Assembly: GCA_000961745.1 (NCBI GenBank)
Contig: LAEA01000083.1
Location: forward strand, 1-50,894
Source of the DNA: Rhodospirillaceae bacterium BRH_c57
GTDB lineage: Bacteria > Pseudomonadota > Alphaproteobacteria > Rhodospirillales > Rhodospirillaceae
Length of the DNA stretch: 50,894 nucleotides
Direction of reading: 5' to 3'
Made by a program: the position numbers and the translations under genes. This document shows, piece by piece, positions 25,906-34,446 of the stretch. Each line of letters opens with the position of its first letter. Position 1 is the first letter of the stretch. The notes beneath the pieces are model-generated. The model worked only from the letters and a program-made list of their open reading frames with translations, did no database searches and had not been told where the DNA came from.

Positions 25906-27488
25906 GCCGCTTCTCCCTGCTGCCCGTTCACGCCGAGGTGCGGACGGTGCTTCCAATAGGATTTCCAGGGAGCATCCGAAAGCTCGCCGGAGCGGTCAGA
26001 AACTCCGCGACAACGGAGAACGGCCTTGAGCAGGGCATCAGTGAACGGGCGGTGGTTCCCCCAGATGACGAAGGCAAGCCCCTCCGGGAATTGAGTTTTT
26101 GCCTGAACCAGTCCTTCTGGCGTCGGCATCAGGAAGCCGATCTTCCCATGGATGAAGATTACGCGGGCATGATTGGTGATGTAGTCCTGCCAGTACACGG
26201 TGTGCGTTCGGGCAGGGATGAGGGCCACGACGCTTTCGCAGAGTGGTTGTTCCCGCAGCCCCGCCTCTTCGGTCGGCGGGTTGGGCATGCTGCTACACCA
26301 CGTCGCGTCGGCGGCCTTGCGGATCCAATCGGCGAGGCTGGCATAGGGAGGATTGAGCCAGACCCGCCCATGCCAATTCTGGTTCAGGCCGTCATCGTCC
26401 TTGGTGAAGTGCTTCTTCGCCCAGACCGGGGAGTTCGGCCCCTTGATCGGCGAGCACGGGTCGAGGTCAAAGGGCTGGTTGCCCATGGCCTTGTACAGCG
26501 GCTCCAAAATCCATTTCGGGGTGTACCACTCGGTGTTCCGCTGCCCCGGTTCGAGGTTCACGAAGAGGCCATGCTTGCCGCGATCCATGCGGACCTTGGC
26601 GACCGGCTGGTAGGGCGACAACGCAGCGATCTTCAAATTCTTACCCTGCGGGGAATTGTCGTTGTCTGCCGGTCGAGCGATGACCTCGCCGATCTCCGGG
26701 AGGACCAGCGGGTTCGGCGGCGTGTAATTCATGGCGACGAGTTCGGTGGTCTTTCCGTGGCGGGCCATGTTGGCGTTGTAGGTGCGACGGAACACGGTGA
26801 AGCCGGAGAGACGCTGGATGTTCTCGGGGCTGTCGTCGATGGTGACGAGGACGTTGTGCGGGCTCGCAGCAGCCACCCTGCCGAACTCGTCGAGGTCGAT
26901 CTCGCCAAGCTCGTACATGGTCTTGCCCTTCTCGTGGTAGGGCGGGTCCGCGAAAACCATCACGTCGTCGCCCGGCTCGGCCAGCACCTCCTTGTAGTCC
27001 AGGTTGGTGATGCGGACCCCCTGGAGGAGGTGCGAAGCCCGGCGGATGTTCTGAATGAAATTCGCCTTTACGCCCCGGTTCTTCTCCAGGTAGGCAGGAT
27101 TGAGGCCCCCCTTGGCGACCATCCCGGCGTAGGCGAGCCGGTTGACAATCCAAAGACCGGCAGCAGCCTCCACCGGGGTCTCGCTCTCCATCATCACCTT
27201 GGCGATCAGGAAGAGTTCCTTGGTGTTGCCGTGCTTGGCCAGGAGCATGAACAGCAGGTCGGAGAGGTCATCGACGTGATCGCGGACCACCGTCCAGAAA
27301 TTGGCGATCTTGGGGTCGGCGTCATTGATCCAGTAGGAGGAGGCAACGCCTCGCTCCCGCATCGCGAAGAAAACGCTGCCACCGCCGACGAAGGGTTCAC
27401 GGTACTCCTGGACCATCAGGGCACGGGCAGAGACCAGGGTGGGGGCGATGGTGAACTTGCCCCCGCTGTAACGGATAATGCACTTCAT
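25902..27488 (-). CDS. Fusion of two adenine methyltransferase domains
   Basis: The 528-residue protein joins two methyltransferases. Residues 1-270 are D12/Dam-like: RYSGGKF near 6-12, EYREPFVGGGS, IKDAD-type INDAD, and ADPPYHEKGK with D at about 181. Residues 300-510 match the phage-type N6-adenine methyltransferase family: EWYTPKWILEPLYKAM, FDLDPCSP, RVWLNPPYASLADW with NPPY as catalytic motif, then IPARTHTVYWQDY. The two are linked by a segment rich in Asn, Asp and Pro. The ATG at 27488 shares a base with the preceding stop (TGATG) and has GGAGG upstream; a GTG one codon earlier is also possible. I infer two sequence specificities in one chain. Confidence 0.9.
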   Translation of the reverse strand: MKCIIRYSGGKFTIAPTLVSARALMVQEYREPFVGGGSVFFAMRERGVASSYWINDADPKIANFWTVVRDHVDDLSDLLFMLLAKHGNTKELFLIAKVMMESETPVEAAAGLWIVNRLAYAGMVAKGGLNPAYLEKNRGVKANFIQNIRRASHLLQGVRITNLDYKEVLAEPGDDVMVFADPPYHEKGKTMYELGEIDLDEFGRVAAASPHNVLVTIDDSPENIQRLSGFTVFRRTYNANMARHGKTTELVAMNYTPPNPLVLPEIGEVIARPADNDNSPQGKNLKIAALSPYQPVAKVRMDRGKHGLFVNLEPGQRNTEWYTPKWILEPLYKAMGNQPFDLDPCSPIKGPNSPVWAKKHFTKDDDGLNQNWHGRVWLNPPYASLADWIRKAADATWCSSMPNPPTEEAGLREQPLCESVVALIPARTHTVYWQDYITNHARVIFIHGKIGFLMPTPEGLVQAKTQFPEGLAFVIWGNHRPFTDALLKAVLRCRGVSDRSGELSDAPWKSYWKHRPHLGVNGQQGEAA

Positions 27489-28219
27489 CACACGGCCTCC
27501 TTCTTGGTGTCGTTGTCGTTGGCGGCGGCGTTGGCGGCGGTCATCGCCCGCGAACGGCTGACGACGAGCCCGCTGATCTTCTCCTCGTCGCGGTCGATGA
27601 TGCGGAGGTCCGAGAGTTCGAAGTTGTCTTCGACGCGAGCGACCAGGAGGATGTAGCCGGGCTGCTGGGCGAGAGCCTCCAGGGTCTTCACGTCCTTGCC
27701 GGTGCTGATCGTGAGGACAGTGCCGTCGGCAGTCTTGTTGACGGTACCGAGGCGGGGGAACACCTCGACGGCCTTGGCGATCTTGGCGGTCGCGACAGCC
27801 TTCAGGTCACCCGCCTTAGTCTTGCGGTTTTCCTTGTTGAACAGCTTGCACACGCCGTTCACGCCCCCGTTGTCGCCGATCATGCGGGCGGCGAGGTTCG
27901 GCTCGATACCCTGCTGGTCCAGCCACCCCAGCACCTTGGCCCAGCCAGCGAACGCGGTGCCCAGGCCGTGATGGGGTTCGGGACGGAAAACAATTTTCAG
28001 GACGATGGTGGCGATGCGGTTGGGGGCATCCTTGCGGACCGTGACACGCAGGGCAGCGGCGGCTTCCTCCAGCGTCTCAGGCTCTACGACGGCTTCGCGG
28101 TAGACCTTGTAGGCCAGCCCGAGCACCTCCCAGAGGGCGGCCTGGGAACGACCGTGGAATTCGCTGAGCCAACGGTTAGCGGCGGTCTGGGCTTCGGTGA
28201 ACATCTTCAAGCTTTTCAT
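27488..28219 (-). CDS. Hypothetical protein of the methyltransferase operon
   Basis: This 243-residue protein is not recognised. Its N-terminal third is helical (FTEAQTAANRWLSEFHGRSQ) and its middle carries KIVFRPEPHHGLGTAFAGWA near 75. The C-terminus is Ala/Asn/Asp-rich and charged. The ATG at 28219 follows a strong GGAGGAG; another ATG at 28243 overlaps the upstream stop. It lies between a 49-residue protein and the methyltransferase fusion with overlapping junctions on both sides, so it is probably needed in step with methylation. It is cytosolic by sequence. Confidence 0.7.
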   Translation of the reverse strand: MKSLKMFTEAQTAANRWLSEFHGRSQAALWEVLGLAYKVYREAVVEPETLEEAAAALRVTVRKDAPNRIATIVLKIVFRPEPHHGLGTAFAGWAKVLGWLDQQGIEPNLAARMIGDNGGVNGVCKLFNKENRKTKAGDLKAVATAKIAKAVEVFPRLGTVNKTADGTVLTISTGKDVKTLEALAQQPGYILLVARVEDNFELSDLRIIDRDEEKISGLVVSRSRAMTAANAAANDNDTKKEAV

Positions 28220-28239
28220 GATGTCTTCTCCTCCGTGGT

Positions 28240-28389
28240 TCATGGCCTTGGTCCCTTCTGGGCTGGGCCTGGAACCGCCGGAGGCGGTTCGTCGTCATTG
28301 GGCTTGAAGTTGTCGTTGGCAGCCTCGGGAACATTCAGCTTGCTGCTCGACGGACCCTCGACGATCATGCATCCATGGTTGAAAGACAT
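28240..28389 (-). CDS. Small Pro-rich protein, first gene of the methyltransferase operon
   Basis: The 49-residue protein starts MSFNHGCMIVEGPSSSK and ends in a Pro-rich acidic tail (DDEPPPAVPGPAQKGPRP). GGAGG lies 7 bases before its ATG. Its stop overlaps a downstream ATG as ATGA. It is not recognised. The coding strand also contains a GAACCGCC/GGCGGTTC hairpin that could influence translation of the following gene. Confidence 0.5.
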   Translation of the reverse strand: MSFNHGCMIVEGPSSSKLNVPEAANDNFKPNDDEPPPAVPGPAQKGPRP

Positions 28390-28472
28390 CTCACTACCTC
28401 CTTCGGTGCCGCCTTGAAAACAGCTTGCATCCGAAAGGGAGGTTTGTAATTACCCCTTATAGGAAAAATTAA

Positions 28473-28532
28473 ATGGCCCGCTTTTGCACGCGAAACAGAA
28501 CACTTCGAGCGTTCCGCTATTTTCCGCTATGA
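28473..28532 (+). CDS. Possible 19-residue leader peptide
   Basis: A short frame (MARFCTRNRTLRAFRYFPL) preceded by AGGAAAAATTAA ends with its stop overlapping the next ATG as ATGA. The downstream gene has no ribosome site of its own, so coupled translation through this leader would explain how it starts. It may be chance. Confidence 0.35.
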   Translation: MARFCTRNRTLRAFRYFPL

Positions 28533-29134
28533 GGTTTGTCCTCTACATTCGAGGGCAGTTGGACTGCCGCCCATCGCCGACCGCCGCCAACGAGCAGCGG
28601 AAATATCTTCGGGAGTTTGCGGACACCGAGAGGGCCACCGTAGAGGGCACCTTCAGCGACCCGATCCCAGAAGTCGATGGCTACCTGGGGCCTGTGCCCG
28701 AGCTACACAAAGCTATCGAGCTATGCCGCGAAACCGACGCGACGCTTGTTTATCTCACCATGGGGGCGTGGCGACGGAATCCCCTGTTCTTCCAGGCTAT
28801 TCGCGACTTTGAGGCTGAGGGTGGGAACGTCTTGAGACAAACCTCCAAGACATTCCACGACAAGCTGGAGGTGGTGAGGGAGGCGTTCTGCGTCCACGTT
28901 CAGCGAACGAAGAGCGGGCGAAAAGGTGGCCTGGGGAAACGGCGTCAAAGCACCATCTACATCAAGCAGAACATCATCGACCAGTTGGTTGGTCTCCGGG
29001 AGCAGGGCCTGACGTTTGCTCGGATCGCAGAGACCCTGAATGCGGAAGGTAAGACGACATTTTCGGGTAAACCGTGGTCCCCGGACACGGTGCGGAAGGT
29101 TTTGAAGAACTCCGCCACCAAGAAAAAGCGATAG
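28529..29134 (+). CDS. Degenerate serine-recombinase-like protein
   Basis: The 201-residue protein resembles a large serine recombinase with parts missing. MRFVLYIRGQLDCRPS at the start matches the beta strand normally read YxRVS, but the catalytic Ser is replaced in a GQLD context. TLVYLTMGAWRRNPLFFQAI occupies the place of the 'LVVxxxDRLxR' block, without its Asp-Arg. Residues 150-195 match the recombinase helix-turn-helix (GLTFARIAETLNAEGKTT, then SPDTVRKVLKN). It probably binds DNA but cannot catalyse strand exchange as the family does. It diverges from the methyltransferase operon. Confidence 0.75.
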   Translation: MRFVLYIRGQLDCRPSPTAANEQRKYLREFADTERATVEGTFSDPIPEVDGYLGPVPELHKAIELCRETDATLVYLTMGAWRRNPLFFQAIRDFEAEGGNVLRQTSKTFHDKLEVVREAFCVHVQRTKSGRKGGLGKRRQSTIYIKQNIIDQLVGLREQGLTFARIAETLNAEGKTTFSGKPWSPDTVRKVLKNSATKKKR

Positions 29135-29248
29135 GCGTACCATTTTGTTCAACCGGACCAGCACCCCGAGGGTTGATCAGGAAGCCGAAAAAAGGGGACC
29201 GGTCGAGGCTACTCCGTGACTCCGGCCTCGCCTCGACATGGCACCCCG

Positions 29249-29641
29249 TCATTCAATCAGCGTCACCTGCACCTGAGCAGGCTCCTTCGAGATCAGCTTG
29301 GGTGTCCCGATATGGCGGTATTCCAACTTTCCCTGGGTGAGAAGGTCAGCCACAACACAAACCCGATGGGCGTCGGCGATGGAAACGATGACGCCGAGGG
29401 TATGAGTATCGAAACCCCTGTAGTTCTTCTCGTAACGGGCGACGGGTGCGAATTGCACTTCAAGTCCACGGCACGCCCTCTGAAGGACATGCACCTCGCC
29501 GAGTAGCTTCTTCCACCCCTTTGGGGGCTTCTTCTTGTTGTTGAAATTGCCCCAGCCATCAAGATGCTCGAAGAGCGGCTCACGGTCGTAGGCAGCAATG
29601 AGTTCGTCAACAGTGGCTTCGGAATTCGGGCTTGTCATCAT
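29249..29641 (-). CDS. Hypothetical protein
   Basis: The 130-residue protein is not recognised. It is mixed alpha/beta with a basic patch (NNKKKPPKGWKKLL near 34-47) and a C-terminal beta segment (LGVIVSIADAHRVCVVADLL). AAGGAG lies upstream of tandem ATG codons, so the start could be one codon later. It follows the 330-residue protein in the same direction with a 21-base gap, suggesting one transcript. Confidence 0.65.
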   Translation of the reverse strand: MMTSPNSEATVDELIAAYDREPLFEHLDGWGNFNNKKKPPKGWKKLLGEVHVLQRACRGLEVQFAPVARYEKNYRGFDTHTLGVIVSIADAHRVCVVADLLTQGKLEYRHIGTPKLISKEPAQVQVTLIE

Positions 29642-29662
29642 TTAGCTCCTTGTATCGGGTTG

Positions 29663-30655
29663 TCAGTCGCCGATCCGGACGGCGAAATTCCAGGCGGCCT
29701 CCTCGCGGGCGAGGCAGACCCGGAACCAGCCCTTGAGGCGTACCGGTGCGTGCTGGCGTTTCAGGTGAGCGAGCCGGGGGTCGAGGGCGAAGATGCGGCC
29801 CTTGGTATCCCGGCAGACCTCCCGACCACGGATTCGATGACTGCCGCCGAGGACTGCTTCCGGGATCGGCTCTCCCCGTGGCCGCTTCACCGGGGCCAGA
29901 AACACGTCGCCCTGGCGGCAACCACTGTCCAACTGTTCGTCGGTGATCTGCCACATCCATTTCTGGGCAGCCCGGACGTTGTCGAACTCCGGCTCGTCGC
30001 GGAAGATGCGACTGCTTACGGGGTGGCGGAAAGGCTGGCCGGTGACTTCGTTGAACCCGACGAGGAAGCAGGTCGTATGGCGGTTCAGCCATCCCTTTCG
30101 ATACAGGCGAAACCTCCGTTCTGCACGCACCACTGCCACTTCCTGGTCGAGGCCGTAGCCCAGGAGTTCATGAGTGAGTGCAGAGCCACGCCATGCGTTA
30201 TCCCACGACGAGTACTCCTCACTGAGGCAAGGCCGGAAGTGCTCCAGGACCGTGTTTGCGACGGAAAGCCGCACCGCACCGTCGGAACCCTCACCGCGAT
30301 GATGGTGGATGATACACGACCAATACCGGCGACGAGTGGCGTGGACCTTGCGGCAGCAGTGACAGCGGGGCATTCCATGCCGCTCCGGCGTTCCCAGCGG
30401 AAACGCCATCCGGGTTGCGAGGTCCGCCCGCTTCAGAGCCTCGGCGGTCCGCTGACGAGCGTCCATGGTGTTCGCGATCTCAACCAAAGTCTTGATCGAG
30501 ACGCCGGGACGCCGGTATCGGCGGGCGTTATCCCGCAGAGTCTTCTGCGACACCCGGTGGCCACGGGGGTGATGACGACGCGAGTGTCGCAACGTCCGAT
30601 CAGCGAGGTGCAGGCGTTGACGGCGGTGCAGCGGGAGTTCAGCGGTGGTATTCAT
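29663..30655 (-). CDS. Hypothetical protein with a possible zinc knuckle
   Basis: The 330-residue protein has an Arg/His-rich N-terminus (LPLHRRQRLHLADRTLRHSR) and PRCHCCRKVH near 116-125, whose clustered Cys and His could bind one zinc. The C-terminal half contains Trp-rich and PRGEPIPEAVLGGSH stretches. It is not recognised. The ATG at 30655 is supported by AAGGACG; earlier in-frame codons lack a site. Nucleic-acid binding is a guess from composition. Confidence 0.65.
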   Translation of the reverse strand: MNTTAELPLHRRQRLHLADRTLRHSRRHHPRGHRVSQKTLRDNARRYRRPGVSIKTLVEIANTMDARQRTAEALKRADLATRMAFPLGTPERHGMPRCHCCRKVHATRRRYWSCIIHHHRGEGSDGAVRLSVANTVLEHFRPCLSEEYSSWDNAWRGSALTHELLGYGLDQEVAVVRAERRFRLYRKGWLNRHTTCFLVGFNEVTGQPFRHPVSSRIFRDEPEFDNVRAAQKWMWQITDEQLDSGCRQGDVFLAPVKRPRGEPIPEAVLGGSHRIRGREVCRDTKGRIFALDPRLAHLKRQHAPVRLKGWFRVCLAREEAAWNFAVRIGD

Positions 30656-30791
30656 AGGTCGTCCTTTCAGCCTCCCGCAGGAATCCGGGTGAGCACCAGG
30701 GTTCCCAGCCGTCGATCCGGCAGGAGGCATGTCCATCAAATTGTGGGGGGTTCAGGCGGGCGGCTGACTGCCGCCGGTCAGGATTGAAGTG

Positions 30792-31208
30792 TCAGCGGTT
30801 CATCGCCTTCGCAGTGTGGCAGCTATTGTCCCACTGTGTGGCCAGAGGCTCATCCACCTGTCCGGATACGACGCCGTTGACCAAGCCCAACAGATACGTG
30901 CATTCGATTTCCGAGAGGATCTTCACCTTCTCAATGGTCGCCCGGATAATTTCATTCTCCACGTTACTCGTGGGGCGTAGAGCCTGTGCTTGCTCGGGCG
31001 TGATCTTGCCCTCCATGACCATCGTGTCGTTGGATTTCACCGCAATTTTTAGGTACTCATCGTATTCTTCCAGCAGTTCTGTCAGTGCGTGCAGTAGTAA
31101 AGAGCGAGCATCGACCACCACAGGCAAGTGGTAGTTAATGGATGTCACGATGGCGAGAACTTCATCGCCATTCAGGATATGTAGGTTGCTTTTTTGGAAG
31201 AGGATCAT
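30792..31208 (-). CDS. Hypothetical protein
   Basis: The 138-residue protein starts MILFQKSNLHILNGDEV and is predicted helical after residue 35 (LLLHALTELLEEYDEYLKI). It lacks a signal peptide and recognisable motifs. It lies 235 bases downstream of the helicase-primase gene in the same direction, with no obvious terminator between. An accessory replication protein is possible by position only. Confidence 0.6.
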   Translation of the reverse strand: MILFQKSNLHILNGDEVLAIVTSINYHLPVVVDARSLLLHALTELLEEYDEYLKIAVKSNDTMVMEGKITPEQAQALRPTSNVENEIIRATIEKVKILSEIECTYLLGLVNGVVSGQVDEPLATQWDNSCHTAKAMNR

Positions 31209-31443
31209 AGTTAAACTCCGATGTTAGCGTTTGAAGCTCGATCACATGACCAAGATCACCCTCTACGTACTGGCATACCCATCGCTATCGGCCAACCCCC
31301 CTTTAGGCACTCACCCAACATTTTCTGACCTGCCTGCCATATTTCCAGGTATCTGACCCTAAATTAGACACAGGGTTCCTGTGTCCTACGTGTATCCGTC
31401 TTCAGGAAAGTCATTTCGTCCTGACGCACAGCCAACTTTCCCT

Positions 31444-33891
31444 TCACCACGCTAACGAGTTCAGGAATCGCCATCCTGGGCTTCTTGACGCGGTCCAGCC
31501 CTTGGCGAGCACGTCATACTCACCGCTTCGTTCCTCGGGGAAAAATCGTTTCATCAGATCGATGGCGGCGTCGCGGTCACCATCGAGGCACCGGATGGTT
31601 GCCCAGGTCACCTTGATCCAGTCATCGTAGGCAGGCCGACCTCCTTGGGCGATCCTCGCAAGGAGGTCATTGATCTCGATCTTCGAATTTCGAGCATCCT
31701 GACGACCATCATGATCTTCGAATTCCAGGACAGGTCGGACATCCAGGGGGTCATGCAAAACGGCGTTCTTGATCCAGAGAACTGGGTCGAGTTCCCTGCC
31801 GGGGAGATCGAGGAAATAACTATTTCCCTCACCACCCTGGGCCTGGACGGGCAGGTAGAAGAGGCTCGCGGCGTTGAACTTCGAGGTATCAAAGCCATGA
31901 CAGCGGCCATGACCGCGTCGCTCAACCTGTTTGGTTGACCAATAGCCCGCTTGGTTCAGGGTCTTCTCGATGGACTGAATAATGATTTCGTGGGCCTCGA
32001 CCGTCATGACCTGCGTGGTTGGGATGAAACCACGCCACCTGTTTCCCCCGGTGTACGTGTTAAAGGCAACCAGTCGCAGGTCAGGAAAGAGACGGTGGAA
32101 TTCCTCTGGGTGCAAGTCACCTCCGTCATTGTCGAGCCAAATGCCATTGACGTGATTGATATTGGCTTTCCCCCTCTTGGTTTCCGGTGACTTCTTCGGA
32201 TCGAACTCGGAAGACGAGATCAACAAGTTCGAGGTCTTGCTCTTCGTGCTCACCTCGTGGCAAAGACGAAGTGCCCCGATGAGTTCCTCGTTGGTCATTT
32301 TGAGCCGCATCAGCGGCTCCACTGAGTAAATGGAATCGTAAAGATCAACCGAGAACTGGCCCCATGACTTCGCCGGGTCAGTTTGCTCCCGCTCGCCACT
32401 GCGTGGCTCCTTGGGCATATTCTTCTTTGTCACCAAAAGGCTATTACTTAAAGGAGTTTCGGTGACATTTTCTTCGCCCGGAAGGGCGAGCAAATCTTCC
32501 AAGATTTGGCGTCGGCGAGCGGCACGCTCGCGGCGTTTCTTTTCGGCGGAGGTCAGCGAGTCCGACCTGGATGGGCGACCTGATGGCTTCTTGGTCACCT
32601 TGACTTGTCCCCCGGTGGGACCGATGGAGCAGCCGGGGAAGACCTGTGCGAGGAACTCAGCCGTCCGCTGATCTGGGACAACGCAGGTCTTGCGGGTCTT
32701 GCTCATGGGATCACGTGCCGAGGATCGCATGAAGGACTGGTAGGCGAACTGACAACCGGTGGCAAACTTGACGGATTCGGCATCAAGACCGCGAGCACTC
32801 AGGAAGGCGAAATGGGCGGGAGCCCTATTCAACGCGGGCAGGAAGACGACGTTGTCGATGTGCTGGAAATCATTGAGCCCATGTGGCGATGTCGGAATTC
32901 GGGGGTGACCGGTAAACTCATTGATGTCCTGGATGTCGGCGTTGGCTGCCCAGGCAAAGGGCTTGCCAGCGAAACGGTCCATGATGGCCCTGACGGACCA
33001 CTCGAAAACTGACTTGCCCTCGACGATCTGATTGCGAAGACGTTTCGACCAGTCCTCCTCGAACAGGTAAAGGAATTCAACGAGGTTACCGTTCTGGTGC
33101 TCGTGGTACCGAAGACCAGCGGTGATGCTCTCGTGGTCAATGAACTCAACACCCTGATTGGTCCAGTAGATGTAGAGCAGCGATTCCTCGAACATCGCGG
33201 CCATCAAGATGACCTCGGCAAAACCCTCGAACACCGATGGCTCCAGGAGGGCGAAGATATCAAGCCCGTGTTGTCCGTTCTCGGTTGCGTCATCGAGATG
33301 CCGGTGCCACTGCTCCTTGCGAACGTAGACGGACCAGTGCTCACCGATAACGAGATCAGCGACGCCCTTGAACAGGGCCAGCACGTCATCACGCTGGCGG
33401 TTATCCCGGTAGTTCTCGATCTGCTGACGGTTTCCCGGACGGAGCCGATAGTGGAGAGCGTCGAAATCTTCGACTGCAAGATGGTCCGTCAGGTAGCGGT
33501 GGTTCACCGAAAGCCTGAAAGGGAAGTGACGGTCCACCTGCGGCACCTCATCGACGATGACAGTCCAGAGGTCGCGGCGGTGCCAGTAAGGAAGGCGAAG
33601 AAACGCTTCCTGCGTCAGCAGAATGACCTCACCGTGTGGGCTGGCGTGTCGCAGGTGCCCCAGGATGGCGTCCTGAACTCTGCCCTCCTGCACATCGTGG
33701 TGGAACCGGTGGACCGCGATTCTCTCACCCTGTTCGACGATCCCTCGGATGTCCCCATAGGTCTGATCGATCAGCCGCGTCGTCGGTTGAACTATGGCGA
33801 TCTTCCGCCCCGAACGGGCCTCAGAGATTGCCCATTTGATCGCAGATGTCGTCTTCCCTGCCCCACAGACAGAACTCACTTTGTAAAACAT
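31444..33891 (-). CDS. Helicase-primase fusion (SF2-like helicase plus AEP-type primase)
   Basis: The 815-residue protein joins a helicase-like half to a primase-like half. The N-terminus has VCGAGKTT (Walker A, K13), VQPTTRLIDQ near 35 and VIVDEVPQVD near 112 as Walker B. The C-terminal half has NHVNGIWLDNDGG near 580, AFNTYTGGNRWRGFIPT and a terminal PriCT-2-like block (PAYDDWIKVTWATIRCLDGD near 755), as in archaeo-eukaryotic-type primases of plasmids and phages. The linker (about 430-520) is basic and contains a palindromic repeat element in frame. The protein probably starts replication of the element. It is read divergently from a small plus-strand gene. Confidence 0.8.
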   Translation of the reverse strand: MFYKVSSVCGAGKTTSAIKWAISEARSGRKIAIVQPTTRLIDQTYGDIRGIVEQGERIAVHRFHHDVQEGRVQDAILGHLRHASPHGEVILLTQEAFLRLPYWHRRDLWTVIVDEVPQVDRHFPFRLSVNHRYLTDHLAVEDFDALHYRLRPGNRQQIENYRDNRQRDDVLALFKGVADLVIGEHWSVYVRKEQWHRHLDDATENGQHGLDIFALLEPSVFEGFAEVILMAAMFEESLLYIYWTNQGVEFIDHESITAGLRYHEHQNGNLVEFLYLFEEDWSKRLRNQIVEGKSVFEWSVRAIMDRFAGKPFAWAANADIQDINEFTGHPRIPTSPHGLNDFQHIDNVVFLPALNRAPAHFAFLSARGLDAESVKFATGCQFAYQSFMRSSARDPMSKTRKTCVVPDQRTAEFLAQVFPGCSIGPTGGQVKVTKKPSGRPSRSDSLTSAEKKRRERAARRRQILEDLLALPGEENVTETPLSNSLLVTKKNMPKEPRSGEREQTDPAKSWGQFSVDLYDSIYSVEPLMRLKMTNEELIGALRLCHEVSTKSKTSNLLISSSEFDPKKSPETKRGKANINHVNGIWLDNDGGDLHPEEFHRLFPDLRLVAFNTYTGGNRWRGFIPTTQVMTVEAHEIIIQSIEKTLNQAGYWSTKQVERRGHGRCHGFDTSKFNAASLFYLPVQAQGGEGNSYFLDLPGRELDPVLWIKNAVLHDPLDVRPVLEFEDHDGRQDARNSKIEINDLLARIAQGGRPAYDDWIKVTWATIRCLDGDRDAAIDLMKRFFPEERSGEYDVLAKGWTASRSPGWRFLNSLAW
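32394..32468. repeat. Palindromic repeat element inside the helicase-primase gene
   Basis: This second copy of the 24495-24567 element lies in frame in the linker of the helicase-primase, adding 25 codons that read VTETPLSNSLLVTKKN and then PKEPRSGE on the minus strand. Its GCCAC/GTGGC hairpin and GTCACC/GGTGAC half-sites are kept. The insertion is tolerated because it lies between the two domains. Confidence 0.75.
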
Positions 33892-33991
33892 CCTTCCTCC
33901 TAAATTAGCGTATCTCTAAAATTGACGCAGCTATTTAGGCTGCGGCAATATTATTCGACGGATAAATAGGAGAAAGGCAAAGGAGACGTGG

Positions 33992-34279
33992 ATGCACCTT
34001 TACGAGTTGTCCTCAGAGCAACTACACAAACGGGTTTTTGAGTTCTTGCGGGGGAACGGCCTCATCAGGACAAGGGCCGAGTTCTGCCAGCGATTCCTAG
34101 GAAAGAGCCGGGGCTACCTCGCCACCCTTGAATGCCTGGGGAGCCAGCCCTCCCGGCGGACCTTCGGAATCCTGCGGTCACGGCTGACGGAACAGGCTGA
34201 GCGACCGCTCCGCAAAGAGACCCAGGCGGCAATCAGAGACTTCATCCGCGAGATCGATGAACTCAACGTCCCGTCCTGA
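33992..34279 (+). CDS. Small DNA-binding-like protein (DUF6626-like)
   Basis: The 95-residue protein has the pattern VFEFLRGNGLIRTRAEFCQR followed by FLGKSRGYLATLECLGSQPS, which recalls small HTH-like proteins of alphaproteobacterial islands (DUF6626 as I remember it, not searched). The C-terminal helix is charged. AAAGGAG precedes the ATG. It is 167 bases upstream of the resolvase gene and may regulate it. Confidence 0.65.
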   Translation: MHLYELSSEQLHKRVFEFLRGNGLIRTRAEFCQRFLGKSRGYLATLECLGSQPSRRTFGILRSRLTEQAERPLRKETQAAIRDFIREIDELNVPS

Positions 34280-34446
34280 CGAACAGGATGTCCAACGCCC
34301 CCAAGACGCCGTTCAGCGTCCTCAGCATCGCAAATCCAGAATACCTTGGGTTTTCGAACATCTGTGGTCATGACGGCAACCTGCGGGGATTGGCGTGCAG
34401 AAACTACGTGTGCAAACTCGACCTATCTGAACAGGGGTTTTTGCAC

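Noticed and set aside
25938-27656. Long plus-strand frame (572 codons) over the methyltransferase fusion
   Set aside because: It lies fully antisense to a gene with clear DPPY and NPPY motifs, and its composition is that of a GC-driven shadow.
28529-29134. Active large serine integrase
   Set aside because: Too short at about 200 residues, and the catalytic Ser and Arg positions are not conserved.
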